DNA of 64,000 bases from Cinnamomum chago (Eukaryota > Streptophyta > Magnoliopsida > Laurales > Lauraceae), in contig CP142460.1 of NCBI GenBank assembly GCA_038049695.1, positions 35,250,001-35,314,000 of the forward strand, written 5' to 3'. The notes under the pieces were generated by a model, which saw only the letters and a program-made list of their open reading frames with translations, ran no database searches and had not been told where the DNA came from. Every line of letters starts with the position of its first letter. Within the stretch, counting starts at the first letter, position 1. The position numbers and the translations under genes were made by a program. Below, in pieces: positions 1 to 10,503 of the stretch.

Positions 1-213
1 AGAAGGAGAGGTGGTCTTTGGGGGGGGTGGCCCCCCAAGGGGCTTCAATCACCTTGTTGAACTTGTTGCAGCAGAGTTTTCTTGAAGGAGCAGGGTTGTA
101 GAGATTTCTCCGAGGATTTTTAAATGATTTTCTGGCGATTTTTCCGGATCCGTGGCGATTTTCTCCGGGTCCTTCTGTGTGTGTCCCCCTTTCAAATGCT
201 TGGAGGGGACTCC

Positions 214-221
214 TATTTATA
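214..221 (-). promoter_or_regulatory. TATA box of the partial family F LTR
   Basis: TATAAATA on the minus strand in the context GGCCTATAAATAGGAG. The same box lies at the equivalent place in the other copy (61880-61887). It is the likely core promoter at the end of U3, firing leftwards. Confidence 0.6.
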
Positions 222-938
222 GGCCTTTAGGTAGCCTTTAGGAGTGATTTATGAGCCTTTATGGTAATAAAGCTCATTAAGGGAGGAGTTACGAGTTTGA
301 TTGCTTTTTGTTTTGTAACTCCTGACCCTTGGATTTCATTGGCCGGAGGAGGGTCATGGGCATTTAATCGCCTTTAATCTCCATTATGTTAGGAGTTTCA
401 TGGCTTGAATGCCATGATTGCTTGGACTTGTAACTCCTGAACGGAGGCTTCTGATTGGGCCGTTCAAGATAATGGGTTAATGACCGCATTAACTTGCCAT
501 AAACGGGCCAATTGATTGCACTAAGTGGCCACCTTGGTAGCTGAAGAGTCGCGGGCCATGTTGCGTCTCTTGGAATTCCCTTTGCGATGATCATCGATGG
601 ATCCTTATGTAAATCAACATCAGATGATCATGTAGTTTCAGACATTGGTTGATACCAGCGGGCCGGCAGCATCTGTCCAGTCGATTTCGCGATCGGGCGG
701 GCAGAAAGTGCACTTTTTGGTTGTTCAGCTGGCGATCAACGAAGTTTTTGAAGTTCTTGGAAGGATTCCTGTGATCTTGGCGAATATCGACGAATTTGGA
801 GCCTCAAAAGTCTGAATCTGGAAAAATCACAGGGACAGAACAACTCGTCTCGCGAAAACGGACGAAACGGGGGGTCCCGGGGCGAAATCGGCGCCCCGGA
901 CCTCCCAGGGTCGCCGGCCCCATGGTCTCCGGCGACCA

Positions 939-968
939 TGGGCCATGGTCGCCGGCGACCATGGCCCA
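939..968. repeat. 30-bp perfect palindrome in family F LTR
   Basis: A perfect palindrome centred on GGTCGCC/GGCGACC with CCATGG on each side. It sits in a GC-rich block (about 890-1030) that holds further partial copies of CCATGGTCGCC and CCCAGGGTCGC. The equivalent palindrome is at 61133-61162. Confidence 0.85.
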
Positions 969-2394
969 GGGTCGCAGGCCTGGCCCAGGGTCGCGGGGCT
1001 CTGCTACCCTGGGGGGGAAAATTGCTTCCCGGGGCCCGTTTCTGGCCGTTTTTCGTCGTTTTTCGCTTCCGTTTTTTTTGTTTGTTTTCTATGACATTTC
1101 TCCACATTTTTGGCTTGATTTCCCTCTGAAAAACATGATGAGAATCCTTGCAAATTGGTTTGCAAAGTTTCCGATTTTCCGGGAAAAGCCGAGCGCAGAA
1201 CTGCTGATTTTCCGCCAGAAGCTGAAACAGGGTCAAACGATGTCGGAATGACCTGAAATTTGAGGTGAAGCTTCTTGAGCATTAAATAAGACCAACCATG
1301 GGCTTTCTTTTGAGTTTTGAAGCCGTTTGGGGTCATGCAAATGCTTGCCTTTGATTTCACTGCGAGGGAAATGCCGAACTTTGACTTTCGGTCAAACGAT
1401 GTCCGATTGACCTGAAATTCGACGTGTGACTCCCTCATCAGTAGTTAAGACCAACCATAGGCTTTCGTTTGAGTTTTGAAGCCATTTGGAGTCATGCAAA
1501 CGCTTGCCTTTGTTTCTCCTGCGAGAGAGATGCCGAGCTTTGACTTTCGGTCAAACGATGTCCGATTGACCTGAAATTTGATGGGGAGCCTATTGGAGTT
1601 ATTTTGAGATGATCCACAAGCTCCGAATTGGGTGCTATGGTCCCGGGGTGCTCAGCTGCCGGGAGCTGCTGCTTAGCTGTTTGGAGAAGTGAAGCTAGGC
1701 CAAATGATATCGAAATGACCCGAAACTTCATGTGTACCTCTCTTTTGGTTCTTTTGAGTGACCTTGCAGTTTTTGTTTGATTCTGACAAGATCTGATGCT
1801 TGAAGTGGCGCCTGCCTATTTTGGTAGGATGCAGCTCCGTGTAGCTTTTGGTGTGAAGAGGCAAAGTGACATTTTTGGTGTCAACAAGAAAGCCCTCCAT
1901 TTGTCTTCATTTCTCTTGTTTGACCTTCTCTAGGTAAGTGCTTCCACTCATATCTTTCATGGAGTTATTTTGGTTCCTCAAGATCATGTTTTTCATGTTT
2001 GCAAACCCTTTTGTTAAAATGGGTTCTTTGGTTCCATTTTGAGTAAGTTGTGTGGTTTTCTCTTGGGTTTTCTTGTAGTGTTGGCTTAGCTTTTGAGTGA
2101 AGTGCTTGGAGAGGATTGTTAGCATTTGGGCAAGGCAAGTAATCTCTATAGGACCATTGTGCATGTGTATTTTAAGCTACAATGTTGTTTTGGAAATTTT
2201 GCATATGAATATGTTTACAAGTTTCATGATCTTGTTTTCCTTGGATTGGAGGTTTGAAATTGAGAAAAATATGTGTTTTATCCCTTGGAGAGCATGTAGG
2301 CTCAGGGAGTGCAAGTGGAATAAGGAACAAGAAGAAGGGAAGAAAGAAATGTGAAAATCTGAACTGGGCTGCATTTCGTGCAGTTCGGTCATCC

Positions 2395-2790
2395 GTCGGT
2401 TGGGTGGCGGCTAACCGAAATCCTCATTTCGGTTAACCGTGAGCTGACCAAGCTCGGCGGTTCCCTTTCCAGTAGCTGGCTTTTCTACAGTGGGTCTCCG
2501 ACCAGCGAGCGGCTAGCCGCCATACCCCATCTCGGCTAACCGCTGGCCAACCTCGCGTTGTCGGTTCCTTTTCCCGAGAGCTACATTTCAGACTGGGTTT
2601 CAGCAGTCAGCTCACGGCTGACCGCCAAGTCTCAGTTCGGCTAACCGTAAGCTAACCGCAGTCAGTTTGGTTCTTTTTCCAGAGGGCTGTGTTGGACCTG
2701 GATTTCCAGCGGTCAGCTCGTCGGTCAGCTGGCGGCTAGCCGCCAGACCTTAGTTCGGCTAGCCGACACCTGACCGCGAGGTGACTGAAT
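2395..2790. repeat. Cluster of GGCTAGCC/GGTTAACC palindromes in LTR A
   Basis: About ten imperfect copies of CGGCTAACCG or CGGCTAGCCG-like motifs, in both polarities, spaced 20-60 bases apart and joined by runs such as GGTTCCTTTTCC. This occupies the position where the related Tekay LTRs carry their TCGCTCGAGCGA cluster, but the core motif is different. Confidence 0.7.
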
Positions 2791-3433
2791 TTGGCAAATT
2801 TCCTGTTTTGAAGAGCTTTTGCAAGAATGAAAAACTAGAACATGTTAGTGGCCTTTAGCCTGATATTATGCACTCGAAACCCGAGATGTCCTTGAACTTC
2901 TGGGGCACCAATTCCGTTTTTATTCCAACATCTGGGCTTCGGCTGCACAACGATCAACCAAAGGTCCTTGCATGAGCTTGATAGGCTTTGTATTCGTACT
3001 TTGGTTTTCGATATGATGAATATCATCGTGTACTCATTTTGAAGTTTAAGTACAAGCTCGTTTTGAAGACGTGTTTCAAGAAAAAGGGGATCACTTCCTA
3101 AGCGTGTTATGCATATTAATTATACCCTTGCTAGTCGTGTTCATCGTGTTTTGATAAGTGATTTCCCCCTTTTTTATCTCGACAAGTTTTGATAGTGTTT
3201 CACGTGTTTTGTGCATTCATGAATTAAGTAAACACCACTGAGCTTAGACTGCCCTTTCAGTTTGATCCACTGTCTGGGGGTCTTTAAACATGTGGACTGT
3301 CTGCAGACTGGTCGTGTATTTATTACACATCGTGCGTGTCCGGTTCCGCGGCCGGAATTCCCATCTTTGTGGGAAATCGTGTCGTGCTTATATTATGTAT
3401 ATCGTGCTTGTCGTGCGTGCTTGCTCTTTTCAT

Positions 3434-3441
3434 TATATAAA
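3434..3441 (+). promoter_or_regulatory. Candidate TATA box of LTR A
   Basis: TATATAAA in plus orientation, matching the orientation of this LTR and about 730 bases before its 3' end. Supported by composition and position only. Confidence 0.4.
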
Positions 3442-4169
3442 TGATAGAGAAATGATAGGCTCCTTGTGGATTGTAACTGTTCATGATATATTATGTAGTC
3501 ATGCTAGTTTGTTTTAATATCTCAGCTCAGTTATCTATTTCTACAAATGTACCTCAGTCATTATAGTGTTTTAAATCAAGGATTTGCTTTTATGTTTTCT
3601 TAAACATTATTGTTCACGCTTGCTCCTAAATTGATTACCTGCCAAACCGTTGTGTTTGACCCTTGTTTGTTGGTGCCCAGGTGCAGGAGACGTTACCTTT
3701 GAGGAGGATTGTCAGGAGGAGGCTTGTGAGCCAACCCCTGTGAGAGAGTGGCAGCCCGACGATGTCATCTAGACGTCGGGCGGGTTTTCGAGTCTCGTCA
3801 TCGTTGTCATAGGGTTCTTTTGGATTATTTTGAAGAGTGTATTGGCCTCTGTTGGCCTCTTATGGAATTGTAACAAAACTTAACTTACTTTTGAATTAGT
3901 CTCATAACTTGAATATTAATGGGAATGCCATGTTAGCTTCTTTCTTTGATACTATGCCTTGTGATTATTTTGTCAAAGCACTTAAAGACTTATTGGTGCT
4001 TATCTTGATGTGTTTTGCTACACGCTTCCGCATATTTGATCGTGTGAGTCAGATTCCGCGTGTCTTTGGGAATCTTCACCGCGGGAACCTGTGAGAAAGT
4101 ATATCTCCAAAAATTGAATGTACAAAAAACAACGTCGCGGGCCCGGGGATCCGTTCCGGGGTCGCGACA

Positions 4170-4431
4170 ATATATTCCCCAACACCTCCAAAAACAGAAA
4201 CTCCTCATCAATCAACCGTATTCTCATGGCACTTCTAAGGCATCAAACACATTATCTCAACTACACATACATGGTATATACACACACACTATACATCTCA
4301 GACCAAATACATACGAGCCCATGCCATGAGCCAAGTACAACATGAATACATGGCCAGTACATATGAATACAATATAGAACAGGGATACACCAGAGATGGA
4401 CACCTAGGACATAAATCGAAGAACGATAGCC
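4170..4431. other. Spacer and probable 3' UTR of the PMD pseudogene
   Basis: AT-rich sequence between the LTR A terminus and the stop codon of the minus-strand PMD pseudogene. It would be the 3' untranslated region. I saw no canonical AATAAA on the minus strand and no primer site next to the LTR. Confidence 0.4.
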
Positions 4432-5721
4432 CTACGAAGCAGCCCTATTATGACGAGCCGACGAAGCAAATGAAGACGGACTAGGGGTACGCTGAGAAAG
4501 AGCTCGCATCGAGTCCGAAAACGCATAACCTCTCTCTTCCGCCCTCTGGTGATATCGATCGAGGCACCTTCGCAGATCAGCAACCACCTCCTCGTGACAT
4601 CGCTCCATGCGATCCATGCGCTCAGCATACTGATCAAGGATAAGAGCCCTCTCCTCACTCAAGCTGAGGCGTGAAGGAATAGAAGCAACGATACCACCTC
4701 TCTACAAGACAATATTTTAAAGAAACATTACATTCAACAAACCTCGCTGCAACAAACATGGAACTTAAAAGGGAGAAAAGACTCTCACCTACACAGAGGC
4801 CTCATAGCTCATGAGCTTGGCACGTAGCTCATTAACCTGCAAATCACAAGATTACAAACCACATCAACAATGGACGACGAATCAAGGTTGACGCTCACAT
4901 GAGTAGGGCTCATACCTGTGCCTCTGAAGAATCTCTCTCTGCAAGCACCCTATTGCACTCGCTACAAGCCTCAACCTGAAAGATCACAAGCACAAACGGT
5001 CGAGGATCAATCGTTATACAAAAGGACAACACAATAAAAGTCTGAGCCTCACTGACCTGCAGTCGGTCCATCTCAACTTGCAATGTCGGAAGCCCGCCCT
5101 CCAATCTAATCCTCGTAGTCTTGCATGCAGCCAAATTCCTATCCCTCTGCACAAGCAATCAGATGTCATAAATCATGATTCGCGATAAGGATTGAGTTAA
5201 TAACCTTTTACCTGATAAGTATCCACCAGTGCATCAATGATGGCGTCGCGCAGCCGTAATTCCTCTCGTAGGTCCCTCTGAACAAAGTAAAGAGAGTCAG
5301 TGAGTTCAGGGCATTATTTTCACAATAGACGAGGGATCCTGATTCCCGTACCTCATTAGCCACAAAGGACGCATGTAGTCCCATCGTCATGGCCTCCTGA
5401 GGTCACAAGGTACACAATGCAGTAAATGAGTACTCTGACACACAACACCAAAAGATAGTACTCCCAATCCCCATGCTACAAATTGAACAGGTATTACCTT
5501 CTCTCTCACCAACTCGGATAGTCGGAGTACCTCCTCCCGAAGGGCTAACTCAGCATCAGACACCGCTCTGGTAGAGGTCCCCTGCCATGAGGCACAATGA
5601 GGATGATTAGAAAGGGAGGATAAAAAACAATATGGTTCATGAACCTGGTGAAATTTACCTCGCCTGAATTATCACCTAACGGACGAGTCTCTGCACACCC
5701 CGTCCCGACTAGGGAAGCCCT
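4432..5721 (-). other. Microexon coiled-coil tail of the PMD pseudogene
   Basis: Eight consecutive exons of 63, 84, 45, 66, 90, 60, 48 and 270 bases, all divisible by three and all phase 0. Most end in CAG, GAG or AAG right before GT. Two open with Arg-Asp (RDLREELRLRDAI; RDRNLAACKTTRI) and the last with Arg. Other peptides are LREEVLRLSELVREK and VEACSECNRVLAERD. Composition is rich in E, R, L and Q with heptad-like spacing, so a coiled coil is predicted. Exon 4789-4836 ends in TAG where sister exons end in CAG, which looks like a point nonsense change at the splice edge. The final exon is an acidic and basic helix ending in a Ser-rich stretch. Confidence 0.7.
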
Positions 5722-8219
5722 CTGAAACAGGAAAACAACATATTGGATCAAATCAAGGATAAGGGACAATATTAAGTCAGATAAGTAGAAAAGATTAAAT
5801 GATTACCCGAAATGAAAGCAACGTCTCCATCACCTCAGTGCAATTTCGGATAGAATAGGAAGATCCGCTGGAATATGACCCAGGCAGTATGTACCGGTGC
5901 GTGATGTCCCTCCAGCGCCACTCATAATCACCCGATGCTTCTTCATCCACACTGAAAATAAGCGCTTGTCCCCCTTTATCCCAATCATCTATCTCAAGCT
6001 GGTGTGGATGGGAGTGACCAAATATTGCTTCGCCCCATCCCCTAAATGAATGACTCATGGCAAGCTCAGGAGGTAAGACGACCTAATGACTACCGAACTA
6101 GGAAGCAACTCGACTCACGACAAGCCTAGAAACAATCTGAGGGGCATGAAGCCATATGTCTCTCGCAAATAAATGCATCCCCTCTCGCACTGCCATAAGC
6201 TCATCATCAGGGCCACCCTGGTAAGGACACCAAACGATCTAAAAAAAAAAAAATTTTGGGAAAGAGCATAACCCCTAAGGATGTCAACCATTAGCAACCT
6301 AAAGAAAAAGGGTAGCCGATTTTGGCCTAATTCCAAAACAAGCTAACAGCTTAAAAGGAAAAGACAGAGGAAGAATGACTTGCCTCCCGGTCCATCAACT
6401 CGTTCAAAATAAAATAGTAGCCCTTCTCAACAGGTCTCACCCTCAAATCTTTAGTTCTTTTTGCCAGCTCTGTAGGTCGGATGTCAGCGAAACCCCGCAC
6501 AGTAGCATTCGGATACCACTGCGCCACCCGGGGAGCAAGGCTTAACCGCACTGGCAAACGCTCGGGGCGACCCTGCAAGATATGCTCCCACACCCACACC
6601 TGTTTCAAAACAGTTAAGTCATTAGTAAGGCAGAATGTTCAAAGCGAAAGGTTAACAAATATGGAAAGCTGATTTACCTGAAGAATTGGGACAAAACCCC
6701 GGAGCCTCCTGTGGCCCCTCTGGACCCGACATCTATCATCTAGACTATGGAAAAGAAAGGCAAGAGTTGCCGCACCCCAGGCATAATCACCTACCCGACT
6801 TAATCATCTACAAACCTGAGTACGGTGCCAGACACTCTGTTGCCCGTAGCATTCACAAATAAACATTTCCTAAAGAAATAAAGGAGGAATGCACGAAGGC
6901 TCTCATCCTCGCCTTGCCTAGCTGACGGCAACCGAGGACGCCTCAATGCAACATCAAGTCGGGTCCCCTTTTTCCTTACCAAATTGACAAAGATCTACAG
7001 TTAATAATACTCATTCCATTTACGAAAAGCAATATTGAGGTCATGACTTACTACTCACTCGTCACATAGAAGGTCTCGTAAGGGATCCCCACTCTCTTCC
7101 GACGAAAGTACCCATCAACGGGTACCTCTCTGCACTCATACTCTACAAATAAAAAAGGCGATTAGAAACGTTAGCCACCCCTCTCATCTCCGCTACCCCC
7201 GTCGTCCATCGGGTCATCACTATCATCAGACGCAAGTAGCTCATCCAGAGGCACTGTATATTCCTCATCATTGGGATCGCTAGCCGCGCCCTCACTCTTA
7301 TCCATTCCGATATCCGGACGAGTAGCTTCCGCCATGCCCGTCCTTGCCCGCTTAGTAGGAGTTAGAGCATGTTCTCTATCTCCACCCCTAACCGGTGAAC
7401 CTCCGGCAGCTGTCATCTGCACCTCATGACCAGCAAAGAACTCTGTCTGATCACTAGTCCAACCTAGATCGCAAAAGAAACAATGATAAGTGAGTGAACA
7501 AATGAATCAAAGGTTACAAGAGCAATGGGAGAATACTCACTGTCTAGAATCTTCGCCCTCGCGGGGCCATGAGCCTCCCATAGCCATTCAATGTCACTCT
7601 GGCTAGAGCCAAGATAAGGCCGTTGCCAAACAAACATTGAAGCAAGGGCCGAATGAGCTTGGGATTAGCGTCAACCGCACCAGTCGAAACCGGCAAACCG
7701 CTCACCCTCAAACCCCAACATCTCGCTATGTCCTCAAGGGTGATGGTCATCTTGCCGGTCAGGAAATGGAAAGAATGAGTCTCGTCCCTCCATCTCTCCG
7801 AAAGTGCTCTAATCAGACAACGATCAACTCGAAAAGCTACAATCAACATGAGATCTCCGAAACCCATGGCTTGGAGACGATCCTTTAAAGTGTCCGGCAG
7901 CTCCGTCCACCACTCTTTCACCTTAAGCCACCCCACCCTCATCCGAGCAAGAGGTACATAATTAAAGACAAGTGATGGTGAGACGCAATACAGAAATGAC
8001 TAGGTGTCATTACCTTGCGGGGTCTTCTTTAGTTCGTTGCTTCTTCCGCCTCTTTCCGGGTCGGACCATGTTCTGCCCCGCCTCGGGCTCCCTAGTAAGT
8101 CCAACTCTGGGGTCCTTCCCTTGCCTATCTAAGGGAACACCCCCACAATCTCCCGACGAACCCTCTCCTAACTCAATCAACGTCAAGGTCCTCTTACTAG
8201 CAAGCCTCGTCTTAGCCAT
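4432..8219 (-). pseudogene. Plant mobile domain (PMD) gene with coiled-coil tail, degraded
   Basis: Exons inferred from reading frame plus GT/AG sites on the minus strand: 8014-8219, 7541-7937, 7179-7463, 7059-7142, 6678-6994, 6384-6599, 6119-6238, 5807-6082, 5659-5721, 5498-5581, 5352-5396, 5212-5277, 5057-5146, 4916-4975, 4789-4836, 4432-4701. Exon 1 starts MAKTRLASKR and is basic. Exon 2 carries the hallmark PMD sequence (MGFGDL, then ERWRDETHSFHF, then TITLEDIARCWGL). Exons 5-8 continue it (RAFLLYFFRKCLF; VGDYAWGAATLAFLF; VWVWEHI; IVWCPYQGGPDDEL). PMD is the domain of MAIL1/MAIN-type plant proteins and is also known inside transposons. Breaks: frame changes inside exon 2 (about 7615-7660), near 6960-6990 and near 6803, and an in-frame TAG at 4789-4791. 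Hence a pseudogene, or less likely an assembly with several indels. It has no retrotransposon pol domain nearby on its strand. Confidence 0.78.
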
Positions 8220-9229
8220 TTTGCACATTCCAAAAAAAAGGGAGAGAGAGCATATATAAGAAACCATGGCTTTAGAAATACATGAGCAAAAGGGGAAGTT
8301 TTAACTTTGAAGATGTCACATAGAAGATTGTACAAAACAACCAAGATGAATCCAGGAGAGACATCAAATTGGAAAACATTGGCCAAACCAATCCGGAAGT
8401 AAATTAATCAAAGAACAAGAGTGAAACCAATAATAATGATAAAATAATGATAATAATGATAATGAGAACAAGTAAGGTGAACCCCATCTCAGCTGAAACA
8501 GCCCCTCTGACTTTTGTCCATTATCCCATCACGACTTGATCATCACACCCCTCCATTATCAAATTTACTCTTCTATGCAAACAAATGAACAAACCAAAAG
8601 AGAGGGGGAGTAAAAGAACAGAAGGTTTTCAACACAGTTACAGATATAAAAGGCAGCATAAAATACATCATTGTTTTATTAGAAACAAGACTAAACAAGC
8701 ACTCCACGAATTTAAGCAAATCCCTGAATAACAATAACAGAAAAATAAAAACAAAAAAAATACCCAAACTGCCCCTGCAATGGCCAGGATGTATGTCAGG
8801 AGTCCAAAATCATATTCACTACATTCTCATTTAAGGCCAACAGAAAAGTCCAATAAACTCAACAATCTTCACTATACCCGTTAGTTTCCATGGGTGACAC
8901 CAAACTTCACTCATCATCAATCCCAACTAGTTACAACTAAATGCCCATTTTCCACCCAAACTGATCTTGCCAAAGGATTCCCACTGTGCAACCTTTCACA
9001 TTTAAATCACAAGGGCTGGGATTGCCAACCTCACAACAGAGACAACTCTACTTTTTTTTCCCTCATTAAAATCCACCATTCTCCTAGCTGCCTTCAACCA
9101 AAACTAGGCTCAGCACCTCATTTCAGCAACATTCCAAAACGACAGCAACATACAAAAAAAAAAAAAAAACAGAGAGAGAAAGAGGATGGAAATAAAAAAG
9201 GGGGGGGGGGGGGGTTGGAGCACAGATAT
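8220..9229. other. Non-coding flank upstream of the PMD pseudogene
   Basis: AT-rich sequence with short ATAATG-type runs near 8430-8470 and an A-run at 9153-9168, then a G-run at 9199-9213. It would hold the promoter and 5' UTR of the PMD gene. I recognise no coding region, LTR end or RNA gene here. Confidence 0.4.
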
Positions 9230-9791
9230 CTGGCTCTCTCTCTCCTCCCTACTCCCCCTCTGCTACCCCCACTTCTTGCACTCGTCTTTCACCTGTAAAC
9301 AACAGGCAGTAGCTTTAAAAAAAAAAAGAAACAGAGAGAGAGAAAGCAAGAGAGGAAATGGAGAATAAAAAATATAGGTGAATAAAATCATACCTGACCT
9401 CCTCTCTCCTCCCTTTCCTTTCTCCTTCCTCCTCTCTGTTTTCTTTACTCTTCCCCCACTCGGCCTCCACCTGTAGATAACAGCAGGGGATAATAAAAAA
9501 AAAAGGGGATAGAAAAGGGGAATAAAAAAGAATGAATGAATGAAACACATACCTGACATCCTCTCTCCTCCCTTTCTTTTCTCCTTCCTCCTCTCTATTT
9601 TCTTTTCTCTTCCTCCACTCGTCCTTCACCTGAAATGGCAGCAGCATGATTCAAAAAAAAAAAAGAGGGGTGAAGAGAGAATGGAAGCAGGGGAAGGGAC
9701 AGGTCAGCCTACCTGGGCGCCAGCAAACCTGCGCTGCACCTCCTCCTTTCCTCTTCTTTATCCACTCCGTCCATCACTCTTCTGTCTCCAC
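9230..9791 (-). repeat. Four tandem exon-like modules, period about 160-180 bases
   Basis: On the minus strand, blocks at 9713-9791, 9553-9629, 9394-9470 and about 9230-9292 each start right after an AG preceded by a pyrimidine-rich or CAG context. The first three stop right before GTA. Blocks 2 and 3 are both 77 bases and could encode related charged peptides (VKDEWRKRKENREEE; VEAEWGKSKENREEE). Spacers hold A-runs and AGAGAG. Block lengths are not multiples of three and block 1 has a stop in the matching frame, so the modules do not chain into one clean frame. Either decayed duplicated coiled-coil exons or a purine-rich minisatellite. Confidence 0.5.
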
Positions 9792-10217
9792 CTGAACTCA
9801 TGCCCAAGAGAAAACAGAACAAAAGAAAGAAAAGGAGGGAAACAAAGAATGAAACGAAAGAGAAAAAAAAAACCCAGCCACCATACCCTAAAAACGCCCA
9901 AGGCTGGGCACAGGATGGCCTAGCCCCATCACGCGGTGGGGTTCCTCTCTAAGAAGGGCCCACCTAAAGCACAACCATGTGTCCCTCACAAATAAATAAA
10001 TAAAAGAAAAAAAAAGAGAGGGAAGGATTAATTAAGAAACTTAAGCATCCCCCATAATCATGAACCCCATTATAATAAAAGAATCCATAACAGTAGTTGA
10101 CCATCATCCATTCATCGTACATTAATAATTCATGATCAAATCTCATAACTCATTGTTAATAATGCCACAATAATGAGATGTCGCCGCTATGATTAAACAC
10201 TAAACATCACCACAAAA

Positions 10218-10256
<39 letters not shown>

Positions 10257-10503
10257 ACGAATGAAAGAGGAGAAAGGAATTATGAAATTTAAATTGGCCT
10301 TTATTAAATGTTCGATAGAGTCACTTAACAGTGAATAGAATAATAAATTAAACCAACTAGCCTAGGCACTGAGTAAAAAGTAAGGAGAGGTAATCACTTT
10401 TGCCTCCAAACCCCATTTGAGGCCTATAACTAGTATTATTGGTCCTAATGACCCAACCTCTCAATCAAAACCTAGCCTAAAATAAGGACCCCTAGTGAGT
10501 CAT
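9792..10503. other. AT-rich intergenic stretch with AAAT microsatellite
   Basis: Low-complexity sequence with many A-runs. No gene seen. The microsatellite at 10215-10257 is listed separately. Confidence 0.5.
10215..10257. repeat. (AAAT)n microsatellite
   Basis: About ten uninterrupted AAAT units. Simple repeat of the kind often polymorphic in length. Confidence 0.9.

Larger units (their letters stand above)
1..1886 (-). mobile_element. Tat-like gypsy LTR, family F, partial (cut by window start)
   Basis: This is the inverted counterpart of the sequence at 60226-62103. On the minus strand the LTR begins at 1886 with TGTTGACACC and runs to the window edge, where it stops inside the LTR. The two copies share a TATA box, a large palindrome and long near-identical stretches. 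On the plus side, the five bases next to the LTR tip are AGAAA. No purine-rich tract lies outside the tip, so this is probably a 5' LTR of an element lying left of the window, or a solo LTR. Long open frames inside it, for example 736-1251 on both strands, follow the GC-rich composition and match no protein I recognise. Tat lineage is inferred from the other copy. Confidence 0.8.
1887..4169 (+). mobile_element. Diverged Tekay-related LTR ('A'), 5' end missing
   Basis: The right end is GGGGTCGCGACA at 4158-4169, the same 3' terminus as the Tekay-type LTRs at 21709 and 29650 read in the opposite direction. The stretch 3640-4169 aligns with the reverse complement of about 21709-22260, sharing TGCCAAACCG.TGTGTTTGACC, a GAGGAGG block, GACGTCAT-like sequence, CACAGGT.CCGCGGTGA and GCGGAAGCGTGTAGCAAA. 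The left end does not show the TGTAAGACCCC terminus and abuts the family F LTR at 1886, so the first part of U3 is missing. No primer site follows 4169, so this looks like a solo LTR or a 3' LTR. Confidence 0.65.

Noticed and set aside
736-1251. Overlapping open frames of about 150 codons on both strands, repeated at 60766-61365
   Set aside because: They lie in the GC-rich palindromic part of the family F LTR, have low-complexity R/P/G-rich translations, and match no protein family I know.
9263-9923. Open frames of 98-127 codons rich in F, L, S or K, E, R
   Set aside because: Purine/pyrimidine-rich repeats give long frames on both strands. I treat them only as possible exon modules, not as continuous genes.
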